64,000 nt of DNA from CAZHCG01 sp046484285 (GTDB lineage Bacteria; Myxococcota_A; Polyangia; JAAYKL01). The position numbers and the translations under genes are program-made. Positions 31,555 to 40,004 of the stretch are shown here, piece by piece; position 1 is the first letter of the stretch, and each line of letters starts with the position of its first letter. The DNA lies in assembly GCA_046484285.1 (NCBI GenBank), contig JAWOBP010000209.1, forward strand, positions 1-64,000, written 5' to 3'. The notes below the pieces were generated by a model that worked only from the letters and a program-made list of their open reading frames with translations, did no database searches and was not told where the DNA came from.

Positions 31555-32915
31555 GCGTGTCGCCGCCGATGTCTTCCGGCCCGGCCTGCGGCGCGCTGCT
31601 GACCGATCTCTACGAGCTGACGATGATCCAGTCCTACTGGGCCGAACAGATGAACGAGCCGGCGGTCTTCGAGCTGTTCTTCCGCTCGCTGCCGGGGAGC
31701 CGCAACTACCTGGTCGCCTGCGGCCTCGATTCCCTGCTCGAGTACCTGGAGCGCCTGCGCTTCGACGAGGACGACCTCAACTACCTGGCCAGCCTGGGAC
31801 AGTTCCGGCCGGAGTTCCTCGATTGGCTGTCCGATCTGAGCTTCGGCGGCGACGTGCACGCCGTTCGCGAGGGCACGGTGGTCTTCGCCGGCGAGCCGGT
31901 CGTGCAGGTCTCGGCGCCGCTGATCCAAGCCCAGATCGTGGAGACCCTGGCGCTCAACCAGGTCCACTACGCCACCCTGGTCGCCTCCAAGGCGGCCCGG
32001 GTCGTCGAGGCCGCCGCGGGAAGGACCGTCGTCGACTTCGGGATGCGCCGCGTGCACGGCGTCTCGGCGGCGATGATCGCCTCCCGCTCCGGCTACGTCG
32101 CAGGCCTGGGCGGCACCTCGAACGTGCTGGCCGGCAAGCTGGACGGGATCCCGCTGGCCGGCACGATGGCGCACAGCTACGTGCAGACCCACGACGACGA
32201 GCTGCGCGCTTTCGGCGACTTCTTGCGGCTCTACCCGGAGACCACGCTGCTGGTGGACACCTACGACACGCTGGAGGGCGTGCGCAAGGTGGTGGAGCTG
32301 GCGCGCGGCATGGGCGAGGAGTTCGGCGTGCGCGCGGTGCGGCTCGACTCCGGCGACATGGAGAGCCTCGCCCCGCAGGTGCGCTCCATGCTGGACGAGG
32401 CCGGGCTGCGCGATGTGAAGATCTTCGCCAGCGGCAACCTCGACGAGTACCGCATCGAGGAGATCGTGCGCTCCGGCGCGCCGATCGACGGCTTCGGGGT
32501 GGGCACGCGGCTGGGCACCGCACACGACGCGCCGTACCTCGACTCGGCCTACAAGCTGGTCGAGTACCGCGGCGAGGGACGGATGAAGCTCGCCGCCGAG
32601 AAATCGACCGTGCCCTGGCGCAAGCAGGTCTTCCGCCGCGAGCGGGGCGGGACCCCGGTCCGGGACGTGGTGGGGCTGGCCGGCGAGGATCTCTCCGGCA
32701 GGCCGCTGCTGGAGCAGGTGATGAGCGAGGGGCGCAGGCTGCCCGCCGGCGAATTCGACATCGAGGCTACACGCCGGCGAGCGCGCGAGCAGATAGAGTC
32801 GCTGCCCGATCCGCTGCGCCGCCTGGAACGGGCCGATCCGCCCTACCAGGTACTCCTCAGCGACAGGCTGGAAGAGGCCAGGGATCAGCTGCACCGCCGG
32901 ATTACCCGGCCCTGA
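31551..32915 (+). CDS. pncB: Nicotinate phosphoribosyltransferase
   Basis: 454 residues from ATG 31551. LLTDLYELTMIQSYWAEQM, FFRSLPGSRNYLVACGLDSL, FGMRRVHG and the key histidine region PLAGTMAHSYVQTHDDELRA are family hallmarks; RAVRLDSGDMESLAPQVRSM and GFGVGTRLGTA bind substrate and phosphate. It makes nicotinate mononucleotide with ATP hydrolysis. With pncA immediately upstream and nadD at 45.2 kb, most of the salvage path from nicotinamide to NaAD is present. The track of open frames extends upstream to 29,844 but only as an antisense shadow of the Hsp33 and protease genes. Confidence 0.95.
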   Translation: MSVSPPMSSGPACGALLTDLYELTMIQSYWAEQMNEPAVFELFFRSLPGSRNYLVACGLDSLLEYLERLRFDEDDLNYLASLGQFRPEFLDWLSDLSFGGDVHAVREGTVVFAGEPVVQVSAPLIQAQIVETLALNQVHYATLVASKAARVVEAAAGRTVVDFGMRRVHGVSAAMIASRSGYVAGLGGTSNVLAGKLDGIPLAGTMAHSYVQTHDDELRAFGDFLRLYPETTLLVDTYDTLEGVRKVVELARGMGEEFGVRAVRLDSGDMESLAPQVRSMLDEAGLRDVKIFASGNLDEYRIEEIVRSGAPIDGFGVGTRLGTAHDAPYLDSAYKLVEYRGEGRMKLAAEKSTVPWRKQVFRRERGGTPVRDVVGLAGEDLSGRPLLEQVMSEGRRLPAGEFDIEATRRRAREQIESLPDPLRRLERADPPYQVLLSDRLEEARDQLHRRITRP

Positions 32916-32927
32916 CACCGCGCAAGC

Positions 32928-33058
32928 AGGGCTTTGACCCCGCGCCCGCCGAGGACATCGACGGCAACCCTAGGGTCGACGACCCCTCGACCCCGAACAG
33001 CGGGATCGGAGATCCGCCCTGGGCCGATATCGGAGCCCTGGAGCTCGTGCCGAACTGA
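32928..33058 (+). pseudogene. C-terminal remnant of a choice-of-anchor Q/beta-helix protein
   Basis: A plus-strand frame ending with a stop at 33058 reads FDPAPAEDIDGNPRVDDPST and then PPWADIGALELVPN. The pattern DIDGxPRxxD...xDIGAxEL is the tail of beta-helix surface proteins. No start or body is present. It lies between pncB and the flavin reductase gene, in an interval without intact genes (32,916-33,385). Confidence 0.6.
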
Positions 33059-33118
33059 TCCCGGAACCAGGGGCTTTCTCGAGACCTTCGGCAACTCCCG
33101 CAAGCGGCCGCCGGCGGG

Positions 33119-33300
33119 TCAGTCGCAGGCGATTCTCCACGGGCCCAGGTCCCACTCCTTGATCAGGGTGGAGAAGCCGGCGATGCTCTCGTCGCCACAG
33201 AGCTCGTCGGCCAGGTCCTGCCCGTTTGCGATCTCGTCGACGTACTCCACGTGGAAAACGGCCTTGCCCGCGTCAAGGAAGAAAACAGATTTTGGCTTTC
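33119..33300 (-). pseudogene. C-terminal remnant of a GH114-like (DUF297) glycosidase
   Basis: The minus-strand frame ends at 33119 and reads LDAGKAVFHVEYVDEIANGQ, then IAGFSTLIKEWDLGPWRIAC. The GKxVFHVEYVD and GFSTLIKxWDLxxWRI motifs match the C-terminus of GH114 endo-alpha-1,4-polygalactosaminidase-like proteins. About 55 codons survive; upstream the frame degrades. Confidence 0.6.
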
Positions 33301-33385
33301 GTCCTGTCGGCGCTGGACGGAGCTCGGCTTTGACCTCACACTTCCCGCGTCAGCTGCAAACGTCCGCGCTGCGAGGAGGTGACCG

Positions 33386-33910
33386 ATGAAGGAGAAGCTG
33401 GGAGCGAGCCCTATCCTGTTTCCGATGCCCGCGGTGCTGATCGGCACCTACCGGGACGACGGAGCGGCCAACGCGATGACCGCGGCCTGGGCCGCTGCCT
33501 GCTGCGCCAAGCCGCCCTGCCTGGGAGTCGCGGTGCGCGACAGCCGGCTGACCTACCAGACGCTGCGCTCGCGGCGCGCGTTCACCGTCTGCGTGCCTCC
33601 GGCCGCGCTGGTCCGCGAGGTCGACTACCTGGGCATCGTCTCGGGCAAGCGCGCGCCGGACAAGCTGGAGCGGGTCGGGCTGAAGAGCGAGCGCGGCTCC
33701 GAGGTCGACGCTCCGGTGCTGCTCGGCTGCCCGGTGGTGGCCGAGTGCGAGCTGCGCGGCGAGCTGGAGCTGGGCTCGCACACCTGGTTCGCCGGCGAGG
33801 TCAAGCAGGTCCAGGTCGACCGCGAGCTGCTCCGCGAGGACGGCACGATCGACGTGGAGCGCCTCGACCCGCTGGGCTACGCCACCTCGGAGCGGGTCTA
33901 CCGCCGATGA
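33386..33910 (+). CDS. Flavin reductase-like FMN-binding protein
   Basis: 174 residues from ATG 33386, with gaggaggtg just upstream. The split-barrel family pattern is clear: FPMPAVLIGTYRDDGAANAM, TAAWAAACCAKPPCLGVAVR, FTVCVPPAALVREVDYLGIV and SGKRAPDK. This matches flavoredoxin/NADH:FMN reductase-like proteins common in anaerobes (DIM6/NTAB type). No partner oxygenase or hydrogenase is next to it. It may act in electron transfer, but the acceptor is unknown. Confidence 0.88.
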   Translation: MKEKLGASPILFPMPAVLIGTYRDDGAANAMTAAWAAACCAKPPCLGVAVRDSRLTYQTLRSRRAFTVCVPPAALVREVDYLGIVSGKRAPDKLERVGLKSERGSEVDAPVLLGCPVVAECELRGELELGSHTWFAGEVKQVQVDRELLREDGTIDVERLDPLGYATSERVYRR

Positions 33911-33999
33911 GGAGAGGCGCTGGGCAGCGCCTACAGCATCGGCCGCACGCTAGCCGACAAATAGCACCTCGTCGACTATCGTAGATCATCTCGAAACGG

Positions 34000-34455
34000 T
34001 CACCGGTCTGGCAGCTTTTCCAGCTCCTCCGCGTCGGCCTTGTCGCGCAGCCTGTTCGATGAACGTTTGGTCCTGATCAGGTCCGGCTTGGAGATTATTC
34101 GTAAAGATACACCGCTTGTTTCTATCCTTCGACTCGAAGAAATCAATTCTTCACTGGAAGCACCTGTGAGGCTCGTCAGGATATCAATACGGTTGGGCTC
34201 GACGCCGAGGTGGAGCGCAACGCCGGACCTGGCGAAGAAGCCGGGCTCGATCCCCACTCCGCCAAAACCGAAATCCCGCAGTGCAGCGACGACTCTCTCG
34301 CCGTTCGACATGCTTCCTTCTACCAGGACATCGAAGTCCTGCGTGAGCCTCGCGTATCCGTAGTAGTTGACGGCAAAGCCACCGACCACGGCGTACGATA
34401 CCTCGTGTCGCTCGAAGAGCTCGAGCAGATCCCTCATGTCGTCGGTGAGCAGCAA
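34000..34455 (-). CDS. Nucleotidyltransferase (AbiEii/MNT-like)
   Basis: 151 residues. EVSYAVVGGFAVNYYGYARL and TQDFDVLVEGS fit the nucleotidyltransferase core: a GG helix turn then a D-x-D metal pair (DFDVLV). The later SGVALHLGVEPNRIDILTS supplies the third acidic residue region. The family includes AbiEii-type and DUF6036-type toxins that modify RNA or tRNA ends. It sits seven bases after a small upstream gene on the same strand, so the pair resembles a two-gene toxin-antitoxin or stress module. Activity is inferred. AT-richer than its neighbours, which hints at transfer. Confidence 0.8.
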   Translation of the reverse strand: MLLTDDMRDLLELFERHEVSYAVVGGFAVNYYGYARLTQDFDVLVEGSMSNGERVVAALRDFGFGGVGIEPGFFARSGVALHLGVEPNRIDILTSLTGASSEELISSSRRIETSGVSLRIISKPDLIRTKRSSNRLRDKADAEELEKLPDR

Positions 34456-34462
34456 CTAGAGC

Positions 34463-34699
34463 CTATGCCCAATCCACGATTTCGTACGACCAGACCTTCT
34501 CGATCGGTTTCTTCTTCCAGCCGGGGCCGAACCTGCGCTCCATGAGCGCCTCGAGCTCGGCGAGGCGTTCGGCGGGCGACATCCGCGCCAGCCTGGAGCG
34601 CTCCGCCTCGTTCTCGAGATCGAGCGACTCGAAGGTTTCGGCTTTGGCCGAAAATCGTCGCCGCCTGGCCCTGTCCTCGATATCGTCGTTTTTCACCAT
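34463..34699 (-). CDS. Small helical partner of the nucleotidyltransferase
   Basis: 78 residues from ATG 34699, with GGAGG upstream on the minus strand; an ATG at 34732 is less likely. The sequence has an Arg-rich N-terminus (DIEDRARRRRFSAKAETFES), the widespread MSPAERLAELEALMERRFG helix and a C-terminal WSYEIVDWA. Short proteins with 'SPAERLxxLExL' helices often sit beside nucleotidyltransferase toxins. It may be the antitoxin or an adaptor. Only the neighbourhood and the helix support this. Confidence 0.6.
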   Translation of the reverse strand: MVKNDDIEDRARRRRFSAKAETFESLDLENEAERSRLARMSPAERLAELEALMERRFGPGWKKKPIEKVWSYEIVDWA

Positions 34700-34778
34700 C
34701 AAAGCCTCCACGACACAAAAAAAGACTAGCACGCCGAATCCGGATTCAACAACGAGAGCGGCGGGTGCGGCGAGAAGA

Positions 34779-35402
34779 TCAGTTGTCCGAGTCGTCTCGC
34801 TGGGCCAGGACTCCCTCGTGCTCCAGCAGCGCCTCTTTCCAGCCCGGGGGACCGGACCAGCCGCCCAGCTTGCCCGAGGCCGCGATCACGCGGTGACAGG
34901 GCACGAAGATCGGGCAGGGGTTGTAGCGCATCGCCGAGCCGACCGCGAGCGCCTTGCCGCGGTGCCCGGCCAGCTCGGCCAGCTCGCCGTAGGTGATCGT
35001 CTCGCCCCAGGGCACGGTGGTCAGCGCGCGGTAGACGTCCTGCTGAAAAGGAGTGCAGTAGGAGACGTCGACCGGCGTCTCCAGCTTCTTCTTCTCTCCG
35101 ATCATGTAGTTCATCAGCTCGATCGAGGCCTCCATCGCCCGCTCCCGGCCCCACGAGGACCAGGCCATGCCCTGGTAGCGAGCCATCCGATCGACTATGT
35201 CGAGATCGTCGTAGCCGGGAAAGAAGAGCATCGCCACGCCGAACGCGGTCGCCCCCACCCCGAACTTGCCCTCCGGCAGTTTCAGCTCGTAGCCGAAAAG
35301 GCCGGTGTACTGCGGCTTGGTCAACGCCCTTTGAATCTGCACCTCGTGAGGCTCCAGGTTCATCTCGGAGATCTTCTCGGGCCTGGGAAACATGTCGAAC
35401 AT
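34779..35402 (-). CDS. ogt: O6-alkylguanine-DNA alkyltransferase
   Basis: 207 residues. The active-site PCHRV with its cysteine appears in CPIFVPCHRVIAASGKLGGW. YCTPFQQDVYRALTTVPWGE and TYGELAELAGHRGKALAVGS, then AMRYNPCP, are the helix-turn-helix and core. An N-terminal ribonuclease-like part is about 90 residues, as in Ogt. The enzyme takes alkyl groups from guanine onto its own cysteine once. It has no visible operon partner; the 5' end faces the MITE-like region. Cytoplasmic repair function is secure. Confidence 0.95.
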   Translation of the reverse strand: MFDMFPRPEKISEMNLEPHEVQIQRALTKPQYTGLFGYELKLPEGKFGVGATAFGVAMLFFPGYDDLDIVDRMARYQGMAWSSWGRERAMEASIELMNYMIGEKKKLETPVDVSYCTPFQQDVYRALTTVPWGETITYGELAELAGHRGKALAVGSAMRYNPCPIFVPCHRVIAASGKLGGWSGPPGWKEALLEHEGVLAQRDDSDN

Positions 35403-35502
35403 CGTCGCCTCCTTTCGCTACCGGTCCCGCCCCACCGGCGGGCTCCACATACTGTATCGACCGCAAGGCCCGATCGGTTGCAAAAAAAATGATCTTTTTT
35501 TC

Positions 35503-35667
35503 CTAGTGCCTCGTCAACCCCACAATGCCGGGTCGGGCCGGCCCTCATCGACGATCCCTGCGTCACTCCTCCTCGAATTGGCACCGCCAGTCCTTCGTCG
35601 TCGTTCCTTGGCCTCGCCGATGATCTCTCGCCCCGTACCCGAAATCGTCGGGTTGACGAGGCACTAG
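35503..35667. mobile_element. MITE-like element with perfect 18-bp terminal inverted repeats
   Basis: CTAGTGCCTCGTCAACCC (35503-35520) has its exact reverse complement at 35650-35667. The similarity continues inward for about 20 more bases with mismatches (cacaatgccgggtcgg against gacgatttcgggtacgg read from the other end). The 165-bp interior has no gene. The CTAG ends are palindromic, so a target duplication cannot be told from the termini. It sits in the 353-base space between ogt and the next lipoprotein. No transposase is present in the window. Confidence 0.75.
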
Positions 35668-35695
35668 CCGGTCTTCTTCGAAGAAAAAACCATCC

Positions 35696-35724
35696 TTAAC
35701 TTTTCCATTTTCGCGACTTACAAT
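35696..35724 (+). promoter_or_regulatory. Sigma-70-type promoter for the DUF4215 lipoprotein
   Basis: TTAACT (35696-35701), a 17-base spacer and TACAAT (35719-35724) match a good -35/-10 pair. GGAG is at about 35743 and ATG at 35756. The promoter lies about 30 bases beyond the MITE-like element, outside it. Confidence 0.55.
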
Positions 35725-35755
35725 TCCAAAAGAGAAACCGAATGGAGCTATTTCG

Positions 35756-37312
35756 ATGAAGATCATCTCGATGATCGCGGCGCTCGGCTGCGCGGCTCTC
35801 TGCTCGTGCTCGGACGGGAGCTCGCCGGCCGGAATCGACGACGGGGGCTCGGGCGACGCGGACAGCGACGGCGACTCTGACACCGACTCGGACTCGGACG
35901 GCGACAGCGATTCCGACTCGGACACCGACAGCAGCTCGGAGACGGATCAGTCCGTGTGCGGAGACGGTGTGACCGAGGGCGACGAGGTCTGCGACGACGG
36001 CAACCAGCTCTCGGGCGACGGCTGCAACTCGAGCTGCACGATGAACGACCAGTGGGACGTCGTGGCCAACGCGCTGACCGAAGGGGATCAGCGCCGGCCC
36101 GCGCTGGCCTGCGGGGGCGACGGTGTAGTGCTGGCGTTCTCCGACTGGGAAGAGGGCGACCCGTCAGGCGCGGCGGTGATGGTGCGCCTCTTCGGCGCGG
36201 ACGGCATGCCGCTGGACAACGCCCACGGCGGCGACCAGGAGTTTTCGGCCAACACCGGGATCTTTGGCCACCAGCACCAGCCGCGCGTCGCCCGGCTGCC
36301 GGACGGCGGCTTCTTCGCGGCCTGGACCAACGCCAGCGGAGCGGTGGAGACCGGAGACGACGTGCGCGGCCGCCTCTTCGCCGCGGACGGCGACTCGTCG
36401 ATGGCCGACTTCGCGCTGAGCTCGGTAGAGCAGGGCGAGCAGGCGACCCCGGCGGTCGCCGCGGCGGACGACGGCACGCTGCTGGCGGTCTGGGCCGACG
36501 ACAGCGCCAGCGGCGCGGATACGTCGGGCTTCGGAATCAAGGGCCGGCTGTTCGACGCCGACGGCGAGCCGCTGCCCAACGCCCAGACGCTCGACGACGG
36601 CGAGTTCCAGCTCAACCAGCTCACGGCCGGAAACCAGATCCAGCCCGACGCGGCCTGGATCGGCGATCGTTTCCTGGTGGTCTGGGCCGACGCCTCGGGC
36701 ACGCTCGACAGCGACGGCTACGGGATCGTCGGCACGGCGATCGATTCCGAGGCGTTCTTCGTCGGCCCCGAGGCCGACACCCTGATCAACACCACCGGCG
36801 CCGGGCTGCAGGCCACGCCGCGCGTCGCGCACCAGCCCGGGCTGGGCGCGGTGGTGGTCTGGACCGACGACAGCCGCAGCGACGACACCTCGCACTACGG
36901 AGTCCGCGCGCGCCTGGTCGACGGGGACTGCGCAGGCCGCCACAACGCGATCAGCGACTCGACAGGCGATTTTCAGGTCAACACCGTGATCGACGGCGGC
37001 CAGCAGGCGCCGGCCGTGGCCGTGTTGGCCGGCGGAGAGCTGACCTTCGTCTGGCAGGACCGGAGCGGCGAGGACGGCTCCGGCTCGGGTGTGCGCGCGC
37101 GGCAGCTCGCCGCTAGCGGAGAGCCGATCGCCTCGCAGCTCGCCCCCGAGGGCGACGATTTCCAGGTGAACACCACCTTCCTCGGCGACCAGATCACACC
37201 GGCCGTCTGCGCGACCGGAGGCTGGTTCCTGGCCGCCTGGGAGGACCAGAGCGAGACAGCTCCCGACGAGTCGGGGGCGGCGGTCCGCTATCGACTGCTA
37301 CCGGGATTCTGA
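35756..37312 (+). CDS. Lipoprotein with Asp linker, DUF4215 Cys motif and beta-propeller-like repeats
   Basis: 518 residues. MKIISMIAALGCAALCSCSD has a lipobox near ALCSC. Linker GDADSDGDSDTDSDSDGDSD follows. Then the DUF4215 Cys motif CGDGVTEGDEVCDDGNQLSG and GCNSSC, near residues 67-92, common in myxobacterial secreted proteins. The rest contains at least five repeats of the type LxxGGxxxxWxD (LPDGGFFAAWTN, DDGTLLAVWADDSASG, GDRFLVVWADASG, GAVVVWTDDSRSD, GELTFVWQDRSGEDG), likely blades of a propeller. No enzyme motif. It probably lies on the surface and is followed after 44 bases by another lipoprotein gene. Confidence 0.85.
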   Translation: MKIISMIAALGCAALCSCSDGSSPAGIDDGGSGDADSDGDSDTDSDSDGDSDSDSDTDSSSETDQSVCGDGVTEGDEVCDDGNQLSGDGCNSSCTMNDQWDVVANALTEGDQRRPALACGGDGVVLAFSDWEEGDPSGAAVMVRLFGADGMPLDNAHGGDQEFSANTGIFGHQHQPRVARLPDGGFFAAWTNASGAVETGDDVRGRLFAADGDSSMADFALSSVEQGEQATPAVAAADDGTLLAVWADDSASGADTSGFGIKGRLFDADGEPLPNAQTLDDGEFQLNQLTAGNQIQPDAAWIGDRFLVVWADASGTLDSDGYGIVGTAIDSEAFFVGPEADTLINTTGAGLQATPRVAHQPGLGAVVVWTDDSRSDDTSHYGVRARLVDGDCAGRHNAISDSTGDFQVNTVIDGGQQAPAVAVLAGGELTFVWQDRSGEDGSGSGVRARQLAASGEPIASQLAPEGDDFQVNTTFLGDQITPAVCATGGWFLAAWEDQSETAPDESGAAVRYRLLPGF

Positions 37313-37356
37313 TTCCCGGCAAAGGGCGCCGAGGCGCCGACGGAGGGGACGAGACG

Positions 37357-39831
37357 ATGAAGAGATCGACAATTGCGGCGCTCGTGTTGCTGCTCGGCTG
37401 CGGCCAGGGCGGATCCCCGTCCGCGATCGGCGACGGCGGCACGGACGCGGATGCGGATGCGGATGCGGATGGGGATTCCGACGCGGATTCGGACGGCGAT
37501 TCCGACGCGGATTCCGACGCCGACACCGACGCGGATTCGGACGGCGATTCCGACGCCGACACCGACGCCGACACCGACTCGAGCACGGATACGGATTCCG
37601 GCACGGACACCGGCCCGGAGTGCCTCGACAACTCGACCTGCCAGGAGGACAGCCACTGCGTAGACGGCGAGTGCGTTCCGTGGGACCCCGGCTCGTACGA
37701 CATGGACTGCACCCAGCTCTCGATCGCCGGTCTGTTCCAGCCCTCGATCCAGTGCGAGTGGACCGGGCCGGCCGACGGCGATCCGTACCCGAATCACACG
37801 CGGGTGCTCAGCGCCCCGGTGGTCGTCGATTTCGATTTCGACGACGACGATTCGACTATCGAGCCGTCAATCGTCTTTACTTCTTACGACGGCGACGACG
37901 GCTCCTCGGGTTACTACGAGGGCGCCTTTGGCGTGATCCGCGTGATCGACGGCCAGACCTGCGAGCCGCAGTACAACGTGGGCACGCAGCTCAACGGCTG
38001 CAACTCGCCGGCGATCGGCGACCTCGACCTGGACGGGCGTCCCGAGATCGTCGCCCACACCGGCGTCGGCGGGCTGGCGACCTACACCTACAGCTCCGGC
38101 GACGACTCGTTCCAATCTTTCTGCTCGGGCACGCTCACCTTCGGCGGCGAGTCCTCGGGCTGGTCGGCGCCCTCGATTTACGATCTCGATTCGGACGGCA
38201 GCCCCGAAATCATGACCGGCGGGGTGACCTACGACGCGAGCTGCAACGTGCTCGACCAGTCGCTGGGGCTGGCCGGGCACATGTACTCCGGGGCCGGCTA
38301 CCCGGTCGTCGCCGATCTGGACGGCGAGCTGGACAGCTACGGGCTGCCCAGCGTGGAGCTACCTACCGGCTCGGAGCTGTACCGCTTCGACAGCGCCAGC
38401 ACGAGCTGGCTGCAGGTCTGGAGCGGAGCGGAGTGGCAGGGCTATATCGCAGTGGCCGACTTCGGCACCTTCACCGACGATCCGGCCGAGGACGACCGGC
38501 TCACGGCCGACGGGATCGCCGAGATCGTGACGGTACGCGCGCCCGACGTGCGGATCACGACGATGGACGGCCGGCTGATCTACGGGCCGGTGGCGATGCC
38601 TTCGGGTCAGGGCGGAGGTCCGCCCACCGTGGGCGACTTCGACGGCGACGGTCTGCCCGAGGTCTCCTGCTCGGGCTCGGACTCGATCGCGGTCTTCGAC
38701 ATGGACTGCACCGGGCTACCGGACATGGTTACCTGCTCGTCGCTGTCCACCGACGGCGTTCTCTGGTGGCAGCCGTCGCAGGATCACTCCTCGAACCGCA
38801 CCGGCTCGTCGCTGTTCGACTTCGAGGGCGACGGCGCCGTCGAGGTGATCTACGCCGACGAGGTCTTCACCCGCGTCTACGACGGACAGACCGGCGCGGT
38901 GCTCTTCAGCCAGTGGCACTCCTCGTGCACCTGGAACGAGTACCCGATCGTGGCCGACGTGGACGGCGACTTCGGCGCCGAGCTGGTCGTGCCTTCGAAC
39001 TCCAATTGCGACATCACGCCGACCACGGCCGGCGGTCTCTCCTACCCGACCGGCCCCAACGGTTACCCGATGGATCCGCTCTTCAGGGGGCTGCCCTGCG
39101 AGGACGGCGGCGACTGCCAAAGCGGAGTCTGCGACGCCGGCTACTGCCGCTGCGACACGGACGACGACTGCGGCGGGACCGGCTCGGGGTTCGTCTGCGC
39201 CGCGCCTCCGGGCGACACTCCCGGCGAGGGCGACACCTGCCGCGCCGAGTGGCGCGAGGCCTACGACGGGATCCGCGTCTACGCCGACGTGCTCGACCGC
39301 TGGGTCGCATCGCGCACGATCTGGAGCCAGCACGCCTACTCGGTGACCCACGTCGAAGAGGACGGTACGGTCGTGCCGACCGACGAGTGGGAGCAGAACT
39401 GGCTCGACGAAGAGATGAACAACTTCCGCCAGAACGTCCAGGGCGAGGCGGACGCCTCCTCCTCGCCGGACGCCACCTCGGGGGACGGGGCTTTCGCCGA
39501 GTGCACCGACCAGGGAGACGCGGTCCTGTCCGCCGACGTCTGCAACCGCGGAACCCAGCCGCTGGGAGCCGGGGTGCCGGTCGCCTTCTACCAGGTCGAA
39601 GTCGAGCCGGACAACCTGATCGGAGTCGTCGAGACCGAGGCGATCATCGCGCCGGGCGATTGCGAGACCGTCGGCTACGAGTGGGACAGCCCGCCCGACG
39701 TCTCGGCCGCGGTCGACGTGATCGTGGTAGCCGACGACGACGGCTCGGGCAACGGCCAGAACTCGGAGTGCGTGGAGGGCAACAACACCTGCACAATCCC
39801 CGAGGTGGGCTGCCTGAACATCCCGGAGTGA
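37357..39831 (+). CDS. Large FG-GAP lipoprotein with long Asp linker, Cys-rich insert and CARDB-like C-terminus
   Basis: 824 residues. The short signal MKRSTIAALVLLLGCGQG has lipobox LLLGC. A linker of about 60 Asp/Ala/Ser/Thr/Gly residues follows, then a Cys-rich motif (NSTCQEDSHCVDGECVPW). FG-GAP blades include DLDLDGRPEIV, DLDSDGSPEIM, DFDGDGLPEVS and DVDGDFGAELVV. Another Cys-rich unit (EDGGDCQSGVCDAGYCRC) near residue 585 and a C-terminal CARDB-like beta domain (LSADVCNRGTQPLGAGVPVA, IIAPGDCETVGYEW) end the protein. RBS-like ggagggg lies upstream of ATG. Likely a calcium-binding propeller held away from the cell by the linker. Confidence 0.87.
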   Translation: MKRSTIAALVLLLGCGQGGSPSAIGDGGTDADADADADGDSDADSDGDSDADSDADTDADSDGDSDADTDADTDSSTDTDSGTDTGPECLDNSTCQEDSHCVDGECVPWDPGSYDMDCTQLSIAGLFQPSIQCEWTGPADGDPYPNHTRVLSAPVVVDFDFDDDDSTIEPSIVFTSYDGDDGSSGYYEGAFGVIRVIDGQTCEPQYNVGTQLNGCNSPAIGDLDLDGRPEIVAHTGVGGLATYTYSSGDDSFQSFCSGTLTFGGESSGWSAPSIYDLDSDGSPEIMTGGVTYDASCNVLDQSLGLAGHMYSGAGYPVVADLDGELDSYGLPSVELPTGSELYRFDSASTSWLQVWSGAEWQGYIAVADFGTFTDDPAEDDRLTADGIAEIVTVRAPDVRITTMDGRLIYGPVAMPSGQGGGPPTVGDFDGDGLPEVSCSGSDSIAVFDMDCTGLPDMVTCSSLSTDGVLWWQPSQDHSSNRTGSSLFDFEGDGAVEVIYADEVFTRVYDGQTGAVLFSQWHSSCTWNEYPIVADVDGDFGAELVVPSNSNCDITPTTAGGLSYPTGPNGYPMDPLFRGLPCEDGGDCQSGVCDAGYCRCDTDDDCGGTGSGFVCAAPPGDTPGEGDTCRAEWREAYDGIRVYADVLDRWVASRTIWSQHAYSVTHVEEDGTVVPTDEWEQNWLDEEMNNFRQNVQGEADASSSPDATSGDGAFAECTDQGDAVLSADVCNRGTQPLGAGVPVAFYQVEVEPDNLIGVVETEAIIAPGDCETVGYEWDSPPDVSAAVDVIVVADDDGSGNGQNSECVEGNNTCTIPEVGCLNIPE
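37447..37614 (+). repeat. GCGGAT/GACNCC coding repeats of the longest Asp linker
   Basis: Four exact gcggat units lie at 37447-37470, followed by degenerate 6- and 18-base units (gcggattcggacggcgat and gccgacaccgac types) up to about 37614. They encode alternating Asp with Ala, Ser, Gly or Thr. Both strands read open because of the periodicity. Confidence 0.85.
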
Positions 39832-39930
39832 GCAGCGGTTCGAATCCGATGCCCAAGCCGATGCCCGTGTACCCCACATTGGACGATCGGCCCGAAGACT
39901 CGTAGAAAAGCGCACCCGCACCGGCAACCG

Positions 39931-40004
39931 AGCTGTCTTCGGCTCTGAGCGGATCGAACGAGAATCGAACGAGTCATCAGCTGTCTGCGGCTTTGAGCGG
40001 ATCG
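39931..40004. repeat. Imperfect 26-bp direct repeat at the phoR 3' end
   Basis: agctgtcttcggctctgagcggatcg (given by 39931-39956) recurs with two changes at 39979-40004. A second small repeat, atcgaacgag, lies between them twice (39953 and 39964). The second copy is the 3' end of phoR, so the first looks like a duplicated fragment. Confidence 0.6.
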
